Assembly (NCBI GenBank): GCA_020638295.1
Contig: JACKIU010000005.1
Coordinates: 1-60,663 of the forward strand
Origin: Rhodospirillales bacterium
GTDB taxonomy: Bacteria; Pseudomonadota; Alphaproteobacteria; Micavibrionales; Micavibrionaceae
Length of the DNA stretch: 60,663 nucleotides
Reading direction: 5' to 3'
Positions 1 to 9,127 of this stretch are shown one piece after another. How positions within the stretch are numbered: the stretch's first letter is position 1; each line of letters begins with the position of its first letter. The notes beneath the pieces are model-generated. The model worked only from the letters and a program-made list of their open reading frames with translations, was not told the origin of the DNA and ran no database searches. Position numbers and translations under genes: made by a program.

Positions 1-168
1 CGATTGAATTGCAGTGTCTTACGCGCACACACCCCGCAAATATTTTTGCGCTGCACACATAAAAATGTTGCGGTGCACATAAAAAACCTTTAAAAAACAA
101 TAGCTTCCATGTTGTTTTTCCCTTAGCCTTGTGGATGTAGGATCACATTGCTGCCAATGGAGAAACGA

Positions 169-1737
169 ATGCATCCACAAGACGCCGTTACGCGTAATCC
201 GAGTATCCCTAAATCCCATCTTCGTCATATTCGTCCTATGCGTGGGCGATTTACACACCAACGCGTGCGTAAACTCATGCAAAGCATTTATTCCCCTGAC
301 GAATTCAAGGCCATGGAAGATGCCGGCGTCGACAAACGGATGATGTTTGGGATCAATCCGCATTATCAGGCTTTGGTTATGGGGGAAGAGCTGCGGGATG
401 TCGAGGACAATGTTCTTGTCCCCAAGATGCCCCCTAGCCTGCCGATTGCGGCGCTGATTCTGCCGCGCTTGAATGAAACATTTAGTATTGAAGGGGCCAA
501 AGACCCTTCAAACCAGATGAATTTCACACCGGGCAGCAACAGCCTGCACGGTAAATTGCTGCATAAATATGATGAAATCGTTTTGGGATATGCTTCACCG
601 ACCTGCTCTGCTCATTGCCGGTATTGTTATCGTCTGGATCTTTTCAATAAGGACACCGGCAAGACGAGCGTGCGTCCCGAAGAATTGCGCGATTACATTC
701 TGGATTACAACCAAAGACTGAAAGAGAACGGTTATAAAGATCCGAAGACGGGCGCCAGACGCTATCCTATACGCGAGCTGCTGCTTTCGGGCGGCGATAT
801 TATGGTTTTGCCGAATCAGACTTTATACAAGTTTGCCGCGGCGGCCGGACAAGCCGGCGTTAGCCTGTTGCGGTTCGGCACGAAAGAGATTGCGTTCCGG
901 CCTGAGCGTTTTGATGCGGCGATGGCCGAGAGTTTTAAAATTATTCATGATGAATTTCCACATATGCATTTGAATATTGTCTCGCATTACACACACCCGG
1001 ACGAATTTTTGGTGCGTGATGCGGATAATAACTATATCCCGAATGCAAACGGTCCGGGCTATCAATGGCTGGAAACGGCGTATGAGGCCGTAACGCGCCT
1101 GCTTGGACTGAGCTTTATCAGTATCGAAAATCAAACGCCGATGGTTCAAAAGGTTAACGATAACGCCGAAGATTTGCGAATTTTGCACGAAGAGTTGCGG
1201 CGGATGGGCGTCAAACCGAAATATGTTTTTCAGGGGCGGGATATTGAGGGGCATAAGGCCTTTTCCGTTCCTATAGAGCAGGCCTGGGCTTTGCATAATG
1301 ACGCGATGAAAGGACAATCCGACACGGCACGCTCTCGGTTTGCGATGTCGACGGAATGGGGCAAGATGGAGATTGTCAGTGTGATTGATCCGCTTTCCGA
1401 GAATTGTTTTGATTTTGGGTGCCTGCCGCTGGCGATCCGTGAAACATTGAAGGAATTGCTTGGCGACGGGCTGGTGATTTTCAAATCACACCGGGCGCCG
1501 CACGAAGCGCGAGCCCATGGCGATTTGATTATTGCCAAACGCAATCCGCAAGCGTTGTGGATTTCGGGGTATGAAGACCGGATTTTGTATGATGCGCGCA
1601 AAGGGGACGGGCAAAAATATGGCGGTCTGGTTCAGATCCTGATGGGATATTTCGGGTCCGAGCTTCTCAGCACCTTAAGCATCGGCGAGCAGAGCCGTTC
1701 GTTGCACGGCGCCTTAAACGTCAGTAATGCGGCTTAG
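169..1737 (+). CDS. KamA-family radical SAM protein (lysine 2,3-aminomutase-like)
   Basis: Likely a PLP- and 4Fe-4S-dependent radical SAM aminomutase of the lysine 2,3-aminomutase family. The radical SAM cluster motif CX3CX2C is at residues 146-153 (CSAHCRYC), and a SAM-binding SGGD follows near 207. The N-terminal arm and the roughly 520-residue length fit KamA-type enzymes rather than the shorter EpmB. The frame is open from a TTG at 148, but ATG 169 has GGAG six bases upstream, so I prefer 169. The substrate cannot be read from sequence, and no beta-lysine or lysine-degradation genes are nearby. It appears to stand alone, with an intergenic region after it. Confidence 0.85.
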   Translation: MHPQDAVTRNPSIPKSHLRHIRPMRGRFTHQRVRKLMQSIYSPDEFKAMEDAGVDKRMMFGINPHYQALVMGEELRDVEDNVLVPKMPPSLPIAALILPRLNETFSIEGAKDPSNQMNFTPGSNSLHGKLLHKYDEIVLGYASPTCSAHCRYCYRLDLFNKDTGKTSVRPEELRDYILDYNQRLKENGYKDPKTGARRYPIRELLLSGGDIMVLPNQTLYKFAAAAGQAGVSLLRFGTKEIAFRPERFDAAMAESFKIIHDEFPHMHLNIVSHYTHPDEFLVRDADNNYIPNANGPGYQWLETAYEAVTRLLGLSFISIENQTPMVQKVNDNAEDLRILHEELRRMGVKPKYVFQGRDIEGHKAFSVPIEQAWALHNDAMKGQSDTARSRFAMSTEWGKMEIVSVIDPLSENCFDFGCLPLAIRETLKELLGDGLVIFKSHRAPHEARAHGDLIIAKRNPQALWISGYEDRILYDARKGDGQKYGGLVQILMGYFGSELLSTLSIGEQSRSLHGALNVSNAA

Positions 1738-1756
1738 ATGTGATTCTTTAATAAAC

Positions 1757-1803
1757 ACCCCCGTCCCAAGGGGCGAGGAATTAAACCCGAAAATTATAAA
1801 ATT
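1757..1803. repeat. possible remnant of an IS200-like left end
   Basis: This short GC-rich hairpin with an AT-rich tail matches the left-end region of the IS200-like element at 29121-29160 in 30 of 40 aligned positions, including the CCCAAGGGGCG core. No transposase is next to it. It may be a decayed end left by an earlier copy, or a shared terminator-like palindrome. Confidence 0.4.
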
Positions 1804-2003
1804 GCTAGTTGATGACACACCCTAAATTGCGAGTTTATAGCTGGCAGTGTGCAGCGCACATGCCCAGTATTATTTTCGGCGCGCGGTCGGAGCCACAAAT
1901 CAATTTTCAGGGGTGTTGCAATATTATCACACCGATACAATTTTGTGAATTTAAAACAGTATGTGGGTTTTCCTCAGACACACGGAGTGTTAGAACTACA
2001 TAT

Positions 2004-2032
2004 CTCCTCGTTGGATCGGGGAGGTGTTTTTT
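2004..2032 (+). terminator. hairpin plus T-run in the autotransporter leader
   Basis: CTCCTCG (2004-2010) pairs with CGGGGAG (2017-2023) with one G-U pair, a six-base loop, then GTGTTTTTT. It lies about 55 bases before the autotransporter start. It could end upstream transcription, or act as an attenuator if the autotransporter promoter is further upstream. The rest of the 1738-2086 gap has no gene that I can support. Confidence 0.45.
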
Positions 2033-2086
2033 GGATATTTCATCCAGTTCCAAATCGAAATCAACCTATGGGGAAAGTTACAGAAG

Positions 2087-5000
2087 ATGAAAAAGTTTAA
2101 TGAAAACCAGAACTTTAGAAAAGCATTGTTGAGCGGCATTTCTGTCGTTGCGCTGACAGCGATGGTGAGCGCAGGCCCGGCGATAGCTGCGGACGAAAGT
2201 GCGAATATCGAAGGCGGCGCCGGCGCGACCATTGACGGCGCGGATACGTTTACAATTGACAACACCAATGACGGTGAAGGCGATGCTGCGGCGATCAGCT
2301 TCAGCGGTTCGGGCGCAGTCAGCCTGACAATCGACTCTGACGGCCTTGATGCGCAAGGTACAGTCGATACCGGGGAGATCGGGGCTGTTACGGTGACCGA
2401 TGGCGGCGCCGGTGCGACGAATGATTTGATTATCAACGATGCGACGAACGGGGATGCTTTGACCGTCCTTATTACGGGCGATATCGACGGGGATGTCGCT
2501 ACGGATGCTAACGACCTGAATATTACGATCAATGCGGCCAGCACGGATGATGCTGGCGGTACGACCGTGGATATTGACGGCGATGTCGATCTGGGGACAG
2601 GGTCTATCACGTTGACAGGCGACGCTAATGACGATGCGACTCTCCTTGTTTCCGGTGCGGCGGATCAGACCGTCACAGGTACGATCGTCAGCACAACGGA
2701 TGATACGGGATCATTCATTATCATCAACAACGGTACCAACACGGCAACATTCGAAAGCGCGATCGGCTCTGCCGGTGTAAGTGGGATTGAAGCCTTGACC
2801 GTTGGTAATGGTACGGCTGGCGGTCAAGCCACATTTGAGGCTGCGGTCGATGCCGCGGCTATTACGGTTGCCGGTACGACGGCGGCCTCTTCTGCCAACT
2901 TCGACGGTGCGGTGACGGGGGCGACGATTGCGGTGACCGGTCACGCCAACGGTGCGGCAAGCGCCAACTTTGCAGGTGATGTAACGGCTGCGACAACGTT
3001 GACGAAAGCCACAAACGATGCAACGATGACCATCGACGGCACGGGTGCGCAGGCTATTACGGGTGCGATTGCGGCCGGTAACGATGGTGACGGTGTTCTG
3101 GCTGTGACAAACACAGGCGGTACCGTGACGTTTGTCGGTAAAATCGGGGACGATGCCGGGAATGCTATCGGCTCTATGACGCTGGCGTCCGGTTCGACGA
3201 TCGATATTTCTTCCGATGTCGACGTCGGCACGCTGACCGGTGGCGGTGCGATCAACGTTTCCGGTAGTGCCGAGATCGAAACGGCAACTGATCTGGGCGC
3301 GTCCGGCACGGCTTTTACCGTTTCTGTTGATGCCGGTCAGACTCTGACGACGGATGCCGGTGCTGACGGTACGATCTACGCGGACGTTGCCTTGGACGGC
3401 GCGGGTTCGACACTTGTGCTGGGTGCAAACAACGAAACGAACCTGACGGGTGACATTACAGCCACAACGGACGGTGAAGGGGTTGTTACGGTTACAGGGA
3501 ACAACGCTGTTACGGTGATTACCGGTAATATCGGGACGTCTTCAAAAGACATCGATACTCTGAACGGCGGCGCACAGGGCGTGCAGGTCGTTGGTAATAC
3601 CTACGCGGAAACAATCACGGGCGCAGCCGGTGCGATGAACTTTGACGGTAACGTCGCTGCGGCAACGGTTATTACGGCCGGGGCTGGCGATGTGGCCGTT
3701 TCAGGCAACTTGACGGCCGGTTCCATCGTTGCGGATACGGGCAAGGACTTTACCTTTGACGGCACGTCTGCTCAAACCGTTACCGGTGCGATTACAACCG
3801 GTACAGCTGGCGGCGGTGCGTTGAGCGTCACCAACACGGGTGGAACGGTGACGTTTGCATCTGCTGTTGGTGTGAATGCCGGCAACGAGGTGGGGGCCGT
3901 AACGTTGGCTGACGACTCCACGACCGTCTTCCAAAGTACGTTGGACGCCGCTGATCTTGTCCTCGGTACGGGTACTGTGACTTTTAACGCTGCCGTTAAT
4001 CTGGATGCCACTGGTGCCGGAACGGGCACATTGACAACGGTTGACGGTTCTACCATTACGCTGGGGTCGGCTTTCACAGATGGAACAATAGCCATCACAG
4101 GGGATGACTCTTCTGCGACGCTCGACCAAACGGCTGATGCTGTGACTGTGAATATGAGTTCCGCATTCACGACCGGTACGGTGACCTTGTACTCCGACTC
4201 GGGTGCCAACGGCGCCTTGGATGCCACCGATCTGGCGGCGTTTTCTGTGACAGATACGGCCCTGGTTGATTATACGCTGGTTCTGACAGATGCCGATACG
4301 ATCGACATCACGGCTTCTGCCAAGTCCGCAGCGACAACCGCAAGGGAACTGGGTGTAAGCACGCAGAATGCCATCGCATTGGCGCGGGCGAACACGGCTC
4401 TGGCCTCTGGCGATGCGACGGCTTTGACGGCTTTGACCACGGCCCTGAACGCCGGTGGGACGGAAGCGACGAAGGCTGCTGAGCAGGTCGGTGTGCAAGC
4501 CGATACGCTGGGCGCGGCCACGGTTGTCGTCGTTGGGGCTGGCTCTCAAGCGTTGGGCACAGCTACAACACGCTTGGCTTCCTTGCGTTCCGGTGCTCAG
4601 TATGCTGCCGCCGAAACGGGACAAACCGGTTTTTCCGCTGGTAGTAGTTATGCTGCGGAAGATAGCTTCTGGCTGAAACCCTTTAGCAACTGGGTTAACC
4701 AGGACGATAGAAGCGGTGTTGACGGCTTCGACGCCAGCACATATGGCCTGGCAATCGGTGCGGATACGATGGTTTCCGACGATGTCCGTGTGGGGGTTTC
4801 CGCAGCCTATTCCAACACGAATGTTGATGGCGACGGTGCCGGTAACTCCGAAGTCGATATCGATAGCTATCAAGTGGGCGTGTATGGAGACTACACGACA
4901 GCCAACTACTATGTTGAAGGTGCGGTTGCATATGCTTATAACGACAGCGAGACCTCACGCACTCTCAACTTTGGCGGTCTGGACCGTATTGCGAAAGGCG

Positions 5001-5488
5001 ATTATGCCGCCGATCAATATATGGTGAGCGTAGGTGCCGGTATGCCGATCAACCTGCAAGGCAACACCTTTGTAACGCCGATGGCTGGTTTGGCCTACAC
5101 CCATGTATCTCCGGATAGCTATACGGAGACAGGCGCGGGGAACCTGAATGTGGCTGCGAATCCCGAGGATGTTGATGCTTTTGTCGCATCGGCAGGGGCA
5201 AAGCTTCACACGCAGGTCAAACATGAAGGCGGCTATCTGGTCCCCTCTGCACAAGCTGGTGTGTCTTATGACTTTGCCGGTGATGAGGCTTCCGTGACCG
5301 GGACATATACCGGTGGCGGTTCCGCCTTTACGGTTGAAGGTGCGGATGTTGCGCAGTTCGCCGGTAATGTCGGACTGGGCTTGGCCTACGACAGTGGAGA
5401 CTGGTCCGTTGGCGCAGACTATGACGCAGAGATCAAGTCTGACTATGTCGGCCACTCTGCGACGCTTGAAGCACGTTTTAAATTCTAA
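2087..5488 (+). CDS. autotransporter (type Va) with repetitive passenger
   Basis: A surface or secreted protein of 1133 residues. The start MKKFNENQNF at 2087 gives a classical signal peptide (basic N-end, hydrophobic core, AIA cleavage motif near residue 34); an in-frame start at 2024 would bury it. The passenger (about 35-860) is rich in Gly, Ala, Thr, Asp and Val and contains diverged repeats of a unit like VTNTGGTVTF, separated by spacers, consistent with a beta-helix. The last 270 or so residues form an autotransporter barrel: the domain opens with a WLKPFSNW-type motif and the protein ends in a terminal Phe (ARFKF). No protease or esterase motif was seen in the passenger, so adhesin or biofilm roles are only inference. 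An intrinsic terminator follows. Confidence 0.88.
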   Translation: MKKFNENQNFRKALLSGISVVALTAMVSAGPAIAADESANIEGGAGATIDGADTFTIDNTNDGEGDAAAISFSGSGAVSLTIDSDGLDAQGTVDTGEIGAVTVTDGGAGATNDLIINDATNGDALTVLITGDIDGDVATDANDLNITINAASTDDAGGTTVDIDGDVDLGTGSITLTGDANDDATLLVSGAADQTVTGTIVSTTDDTGSFIIINNGTNTATFESAIGSAGVSGIEALTVGNGTAGGQATFEAAVDAAAITVAGTTAASSANFDGAVTGATIAVTGHANGAASANFAGDVTAATTLTKATNDATMTIDGTGAQAITGAIAAGNDGDGVLAVTNTGGTVTFVGKIGDDAGNAIGSMTLASGSTIDISSDVDVGTLTGGGAINVSGSAEIETATDLGASGTAFTVSVDAGQTLTTDAGADGTIYADVALDGAGSTLVLGANNETNLTGDITATTDGEGVVTVTGNNAVTVITGNIGTSSKDIDTLNGGAQGVQVVGNTYAETITGAAGAMNFDGNVAAATVITAGAGDVAVSGNLTAGSIVADTGKDFTFDGTSAQTVTGAITTGTAGGGALSVTNTGGTVTFASAVGVNAGNEVGAVTLADDSTTVFQSTLDAADLVLGTGTVTFNAAVNLDATGAGTGTLTTVDGSTITLGSAFTDGTIAITGDDSSATLDQTADAVTVNMSSAFTTGTVTLYSDSGANGALDATDLAAFSVTDTALVDYTLVLTDADTIDITASAKSAATTARELGVSTQNAIALARANTALASGDATALTALTTALNAGGTEATKAAEQVGVQADTLGAATVVVVGAGSQALGTATTRLASLRSGAQYAAAETGQTGFSAGSSYAAEDSFWLKPFSNWVNQDDRSGVDGFDASTYGLAIGADTMVSDDVRVGVSAAYSNTNVDGDGAGNSEVDIDSYQVGVYGDYTTANYYVEGAVAYAYNDSETSRTLNFGGLDRIAKGDYAADQYMVSVGAGMPINLQGNTFVTPMAGLAYTHVSPDSYTETGAGNLNVAANPEDVDAFVASAGAKLHTQVKHEGGYLVPSAQAGVSYDFAGDEASVTGTYTGGGSAFTVEGADVAQFAGNVGLGLAYDSGDWSVGADYDAEIKSDYVGHSATLEARFKF

Positions 5489-5515
5489 AAACAATTTATA
5501 GACTTTGAGAATTCA

Positions 5516-5549
5516 GGCCCCGGCGGTACCATCCTCCGGGGCCTTTTCT
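5516..5549 (+). terminator. intrinsic terminator after the autotransporter
   Basis: GGCCCCGG (5516-5523) pairs perfectly with CCGGGGCC (5536-5543), followed by a T-run. It sits 28 bases after the autotransporter stop. Confidence 0.85.
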
Positions 5550-5584
5550 AATGGTAAGAAATTATAAATTTGAAAGACGAATCG

Positions 5585-6436
5585 ATGCGATTGTTGAGTA
5601 TTATGATTTTTACGACATGCGTATCTGCGCTTACTGCTTGTTCAACGATGCGCGTTGATCACCGTCGTCAGGAAGCCTTCTCGGTCGCGCAGAGTTCCGG
5701 ATTTTCGCCGATTGCAATTCCTTCGGCACGCTTCACCGTCTCCGGGTTCTCGAAATTTCGTGAACATACGGATGAACCGGTTGTCTATATCGAGGGCGAT
5801 GGTTTCTCCTGGATTGATCGCCATACAATCTCCCCTAACCCAACGCCCAAAAATCCTTTGTCTTTAAAGCTAGCGGCTCTGGATACAACGCCAACGGTTT
5901 TTTATCTCGCGCGTCCCTGTCAATATGTTGACCTGTCCAAAGAGCAAAATTGTACAAACGCTTACTGGACTAACGCGCGATTCGCACCAGAGATCATCGA
6001 AAGCTATGATCAGATTCTCAACACTTTAAAGCAACGATATGACAGCAAAGGTTTTCATCTCGTCGGTTTTTCAGGCGGCGGCGCGATAGCCGTCCTTTTG
6101 GCGGCAAGGCGTGCGGATATAAAATCTGTGCGCACAATCGCCGGAAATCTGGACCATGTTGCCTTGCATAAATACAAAAAAGTGTCCCCATTGACAGCCT
6201 CTTTGGATCCGATAGCCGTTGCCGAAAAGATTAATCACATTCCCCAAATTCATTTCTCCGGGCGTGAGGATACTACCGTGCCGCAGTGGGTTGCAAAAAA
6301 TTTTGCGCGTGCGGCTCATGCGCCAGACTGTGTAAAAATACGAATCATTCCGGGCGTAGAGCACTCAAAAGGATGGGAAGATGTTTGGGGAGACTTGTAT
6401 AAAGTAAAGCCTGAATGTGCCAGGAACGCTCAATGA
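5585..6436 (+). CDS. alpha/beta-hydrolase-like lipoprotein
   Basis: A 283-residue predicted lipoprotein. The signal peptide ends in the lipobox LTAC with Cys19 as the acylation site. The mature part has a nucleophile-elbow motif GFSGGG after a beta strand, a late Asp in GREDTTVP, and a His in GVEHSKGW near the C-terminus. This is the Ser-Asp-His order of alpha/beta hydrolases. The frame is open from a TTG at 5570, but ATG 5585 places the signal peptide correctly. The substrate is unknown. It lies after the autotransporter terminator and so is probably transcribed separately. Confidence 0.7.
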   Translation: MRLLSIMIFTTCVSALTACSTMRVDHRRQEAFSVAQSSGFSPIAIPSARFTVSGFSKFREHTDEPVVYIEGDGFSWIDRHTISPNPTPKNPLSLKLAALDTTPTVFYLARPCQYVDLSKEQNCTNAYWTNARFAPEIIESYDQILNTLKQRYDSKGFHLVGFSGGGAIAVLLAARRADIKSVRTIAGNLDHVALHKYKKVSPLTASLDPIAVAEKINHIPQIHFSGREDTTVPQWVAKNFARAAHAPDCVKIRIIPGVEHSKGWEDVWGDLYKVKPECARNAQ

Positions 6437-6675
6437 ACAATTTTTCTGAAGGCGGGTAGCATACGCCGTCCCGGTCATGACTCTTGCCCCCTCATTTTCT
6501 TTGAAAAGGTTCTGTTCGCGCGGAACGGTCCCCGCTCTTGCGCCCCAGAGGTATGCGCAGGGAAAGCGGGGATATTTTAAAATCAAATGGTTAACTTAAG
6601 TAAGGCCCCCGTTTTCACGGAGGACGCATGATCGGTTTGTTCAAGGCAGGATATATCATGAAAAAGGAGAGAAAA
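6437..6675. other. intergenic region with possible secondary structure
   Basis: I see no gene here. GCATAC (6459-6464) can pair with GTATGC (6551-6556), and CCCCGCT near 6530 can pair with AGCGGGG near 6565, so a structured transcript is possible on either strand. There is no clear promoter. The 10-mer GCGCGGAACG also occurs in the candidate RNA near 56560. Confidence 0.3.
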
Positions 6676-6752
6676 TGGCGATCCCGGCAGGACTCGAACC
6701 TGCAACCCTCTGCTTAGAAGGCAGATGCTCTATCCGGTTGAGCTACGGGACC
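6676..6752 (-). tRNA. tRNA-Arg (anticodon TCT)
   Basis: Reading the minus strand, the acceptor stem GGTCCCG pairs with CGGGATC (one G-U). The anticodon loop is CTTCTAA with anticodon TCT, the T-loop is GGTTCGAGTCC, the discriminator is G, and CCA is encoded. Length is 77 with CCA. Confidence 0.95.
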
Positions 6753-6827
6753 GTTTTTCCGGATATCAGGGTACTGGAATAATAGAATATTGGAAATTTG
6801 TAAAACAACAATTAACCGCCCTGCCCT

Positions 6828-7133
6828 TTAATCGTCATCTTCGGGCGGAATATATTTGAAATTATCGCCGTAATTGCGCGGTTTGAGCTTACGCGCGGAG
6901 TCGGCCTGAACCTTGTAATACAAATTGTTTTTCTCTGCGTAGGCGGTTGCGTCTTCGAGCGTATCGAACTTCAGGCGCACCTGTCCCAGCGTGTCTTCGC
7001 TGCCGGTCCAGCCCATAAGGGGCTCCGGCCTGCGGGCGGTGGTATTTTCATACTCCAGCACCCAGTTTTGAGTCTTGGCGCGGCCTGACTGCATCGTGTT
7101 TTTGGACGGTCTGTAAATTCTGGCTTCGATCAT
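6828..7133 (-). CDS. NDUFS4-like ETC complex I accessory subunit
   Basis: A 101-residue soluble protein of the family called 'ETC complex I subunit conserved region', homologous to the mitochondrial NDUFS4 accessory subunit and common in alphaproteobacteria. The visible signature is the N-terminal ARIYRPSKNTMQSG segment and the later GWTGSEDTLGQVRLKF, with an acidic C-terminus. The start at 7133 is preceded by AGGAAA at good spacing; the longer frame to 7214 has no support. It is likely to bind the peripheral arm of NADH:ubiquinone oxidoreductase. No other nuo genes are in the window. Confidence 0.85.
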   Translation of the reverse strand: MIEARIYRPSKNTMQSGRAKTQNWVLEYENTTARRPEPLMGWTGSEDTLGQVRLKFDTLEDATAYAEKNNLYYKVQADSARKLKPRNYGDNFKYIPPEDDD

Positions 7134-7188
7134 GGTGTTTTCCTGAAAATATCGATAATGATAATTTAGAGCAAAAATGCGGCGAGTT

Positions 7189-7830
7189 CTACCACTTAAA
7201 GACTTTTCGCGCACTTAACGCCAAAATCATGCCGATTATCACATAGGGGATCAGGTGAGAAACTGTGGCGTGGCCGACCGTATCCATCGAGCAGGTGAAA
7301 CGCAAGCCCACATACCCCAAACCGGCGGCGGCCATCGCGTTCATCAGGGCGCCTAAATAAGGGTGCGTTGAAGCGCCTTTGCGGATCAAGGTGATGAGCA
7401 GCGCGAGAGGAGCGACAGATATGAATACTCCCTCGCCCATGCAATGATCGAAATGTATATGCGGCATATGCATCCCTTCGGCACTGGCGCGAATGATGCT
7501 CCAGACGCAGAAGATGGCCAGAGCGGTGAGCGGCGGTGCAATAACCCATTTCGCCCCGCGCATATCCGGGACCGAGAGGTAGGATGCAGCGATCCCCGAC
7601 GAAAGCGCGGTAAACGCCATAAGGAAAATTTCAATCATATAAGCCGGGTCGGAAAATTTTTCGCCAATATCTGAACGCACACCGACGATATAAACCAGCC
7701 CGGAGACATATATAATTGCAATCACCAGAAACGGCAAAACGCGCAAGAGCGGGTGCGGCAGAGGCTTTTGCGGTTTTAATTCGTCGGCCAGCCCTTCGAT
7801 CAAGCTTTCAATATTTTTGTTTTCACCCAT
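7189..7830 (-). CDS. NrsF-type membrane anti-sigma factor (DUF1109)
   Basis: A 213-residue polytopic membrane protein with about six hydrophobic segments (near 31-50, 66-84, 95-114, 133-150, 158-175 and 190-208) and a short cytoplasmic N-terminus. It lies directly downstream of the ECF sigma gene (8-base gap) on the same strand, the arrangement of sigF-nrsF in Caulobacter. Cys130 and Cys180 sit at the ends of two membrane segments, close to the two cysteines known to be needed for Caulobacter NrsF signalling. It would hold the sigma factor at the membrane until oxidative or metal stress; that trigger is inferred from the family. Confidence 0.8.
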   Translation of the reverse strand: MGENKNIESLIEGLADELKPQKPLPHPLLRVLPFLVIAIIYVSGLVYIVGVRSDIGEKFSDPAYMIEIFLMAFTALSSGIAASYLSVPDMRGAKWVIAPPLTALAIFCVWSIIRASAEGMHMPHIHFDHCMGEGVFISVAPLALLITLIRKGASTHPYLGALMNAMAAAGLGYVGLRFTCSMDTVGHATVSHLIPYVIIGMILALSARKVFKW

Positions 7831-7838
7831 TGTTATGT

Positions 7839-8411
7839 TTATCCCAGTATCTCTTTGAGTTTCTTTGCGGTTCTGTGCGCGGACACTTTAACAGCGGATT
7901 CGCTCATGCCCGTCTTTCCGGCGACTTCTCTGGTGCTGTAGCCATGAATTTTTATCATTTCGAATACGGTGCGCTGATCTTTCGGCAAAGTCTGAAGAGC
8001 GGCCTCTATGTCTTTATATTCGCCCGCATGGGCCGGATTCGTTACATGAGCCTTTTGAAAATCGAAATCGTCCAGTGTGGTCTGCCTGTTTTGCCGGGCG
8101 CTGTAATGCTTGCGCAGGAAATCCGTGCGGCGGAAGTGAATGATCGACATCAACCACGGTCTGAACGGGCGATCGGGGCTGTACGTGTTTAAGGATTTAT
8201 GCACCGAGAGCAAGACATCCTGCGCGATATCCTCAGCCCATTCGGGATTGGCCAGCGAGCGCAAAATATAATTCTGCGTGAAAGACGAGATTTCTTTGAG
8301 GAGTTGATTATAGGCGAGCTTGTCTCCGGCTTGCGCCTTCAGCGCATAATCGCGCCAGCGCTGCTCATCCGTGGGTTGATTGTTGCTATTTGACGGGTCG
8401 GTCGTCATCAA
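7839..8411 (-). CDS. ECF RNA polymerase sigma factor (SigF-like)
   Basis: A 190-residue ECF sigma factor. Region 2 spans roughly residues 25-95 (the EDIAQDVLLSVHKSLNTY core) and region 4 roughly 130-190, including LPKDQRTVFEMIKIHGYSTR and a helix-turn-helix with SESAVKVSAHRTAKKL. It is followed after 8 bases by the membrane anti-sigma gene, so the pair likely forms a stress-response operon. Either of two adjacent Met codons (8411 or 8408) could start it. The targets are unknown; I saw no clear autoregulatory promoter between this gene and tRNA-Pro. Confidence 0.88.
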   Translation of the reverse strand: MMTTDPSNSNNQPTDEQRWRDYALKAQAGDKLAYNQLLKEISSFTQNYILRSLANPEWAEDIAQDVLLSVHKSLNTYSPDRPFRPWLMSIIHFRRTDFLRKHYSARQNRQTTLDDFDFQKAHVTNPAHAGEYKDIEAALQTLPKDQRTVFEMIKIHGYSTREVAGKTGMSESAVKVSAHRTAKKLKEILG

Positions 8412-8450
8412 AGCTCCTCTTAAGAAGCACGAAGCATGAAGTGCGAAGGG

Positions 8451-8527
8451 TGGTCGGAGTGGACGGATTCGAACCGCCGACCCACTGCTCCCAAAGCAGT
8501 TGCGCTACCAGGCTGCGCTACACTCCG
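8451..8527 (-). tRNA. tRNA-Pro (anticodon TGG)
   Basis: On the minus strand the acceptor CGGAGTG pairs with CACTCCG. The anticodon loop TTTGGGA gives anticodon TGG, the T-arm contains GGTTCGAATCC, the discriminator is A, and CCA is encoded. Confidence 0.95.
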
Positions 8528-8581
8528 AACCTTTGCGGGGCTTAGTCTTACACGATCATGATTCTCAGGGCAAGCGCCTTG

Positions 8582-9127
8582 TTACGGTTTGACCGCATCG
8601 TTATTAAAGAGGCGGTGGATCAATTGATCCCCTTCCTTGATCCCCATTTTGTCAGCGGTGCCGCCATTGAGTTCCAGCACCGCCTTTGCCGGGAATTTCG
8701 AGGTGATGCTGGTCTCATCCTGAGGCTTTGCATTGTGGTGGATATGATGAATGGTGCCATCGGGATGGACAAAGACCATATCCAAGGGGATGAGCGTGTT
8801 TTTCATCCAGAATGAGAGTTTTCTGGGCACGCGGAAGAAAAACAGCATGCCGGAATCTTCGGGCATTTCAGTGCGATACATCAGGCCTTGCGCCTGTTGG
8901 CGCGGGGTCAGCGCCAGTTCGATGTTGAAATAGAGTTCCTCGCCATCGGCCTTGCGAATAGATAAGATATCCTGCGCAAAGGGCTCGTCCGTCAGTGGAG
9001 GGGGCAGCTTTATCGCCTGCTCGTCCTGCGCCTGCGTACGGTTTATTTGTACGCCAAACACGGCGATTGCGGACAGCAATACCGCGATTATAACGTAATA
9101 TTTCAGGGATATTTTCGTCCGTTTCAT
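8582..9127 (-). CDS. DUF192 family exported protein
   Basis: A 181-residue protein with an N-terminal hydrophobic segment (about residues 9-28) that should act as a signal peptide or anchor, then a DUF192 domain. Family landmarks are present: LALTPRQQAQGLMYR, the MLFFF run, SFWMKNTLIPLDMVF, and a late VLELNGG. The biochemical role of DUF192 is not established. The start overlaps the stop of the upstream CBS gene by four bases (ATGA), so the two are probably translationally coupled. Confidence 0.8.
   Translation of the reverse strand: MKRTKISLKYYVIIAVLLSAIAVFGVQINRTQAQDEQAIKLPPPLTDEPFAQDILSIRKADGEELYFNIELALTPRQQAQGLMYRTEMPEDSGMLFFFRVPRKLSFWMKNTLIPLDMVFVHPDGTIHHIHHNAKPQDETSITSKFPAKAVLELNGGTADKMGIKEGDQLIHRLFNNDAVKP

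Noticed and set aside
3701..4873. Long antisense reading frame of 390 codons within the autotransporter gene
   Set aside because: It is a by-product of the repetitive, GC-biased coding strand. Its translation is Arg/Cys-rich with no family features, and the plus strand has a clear signal peptide and barrel.
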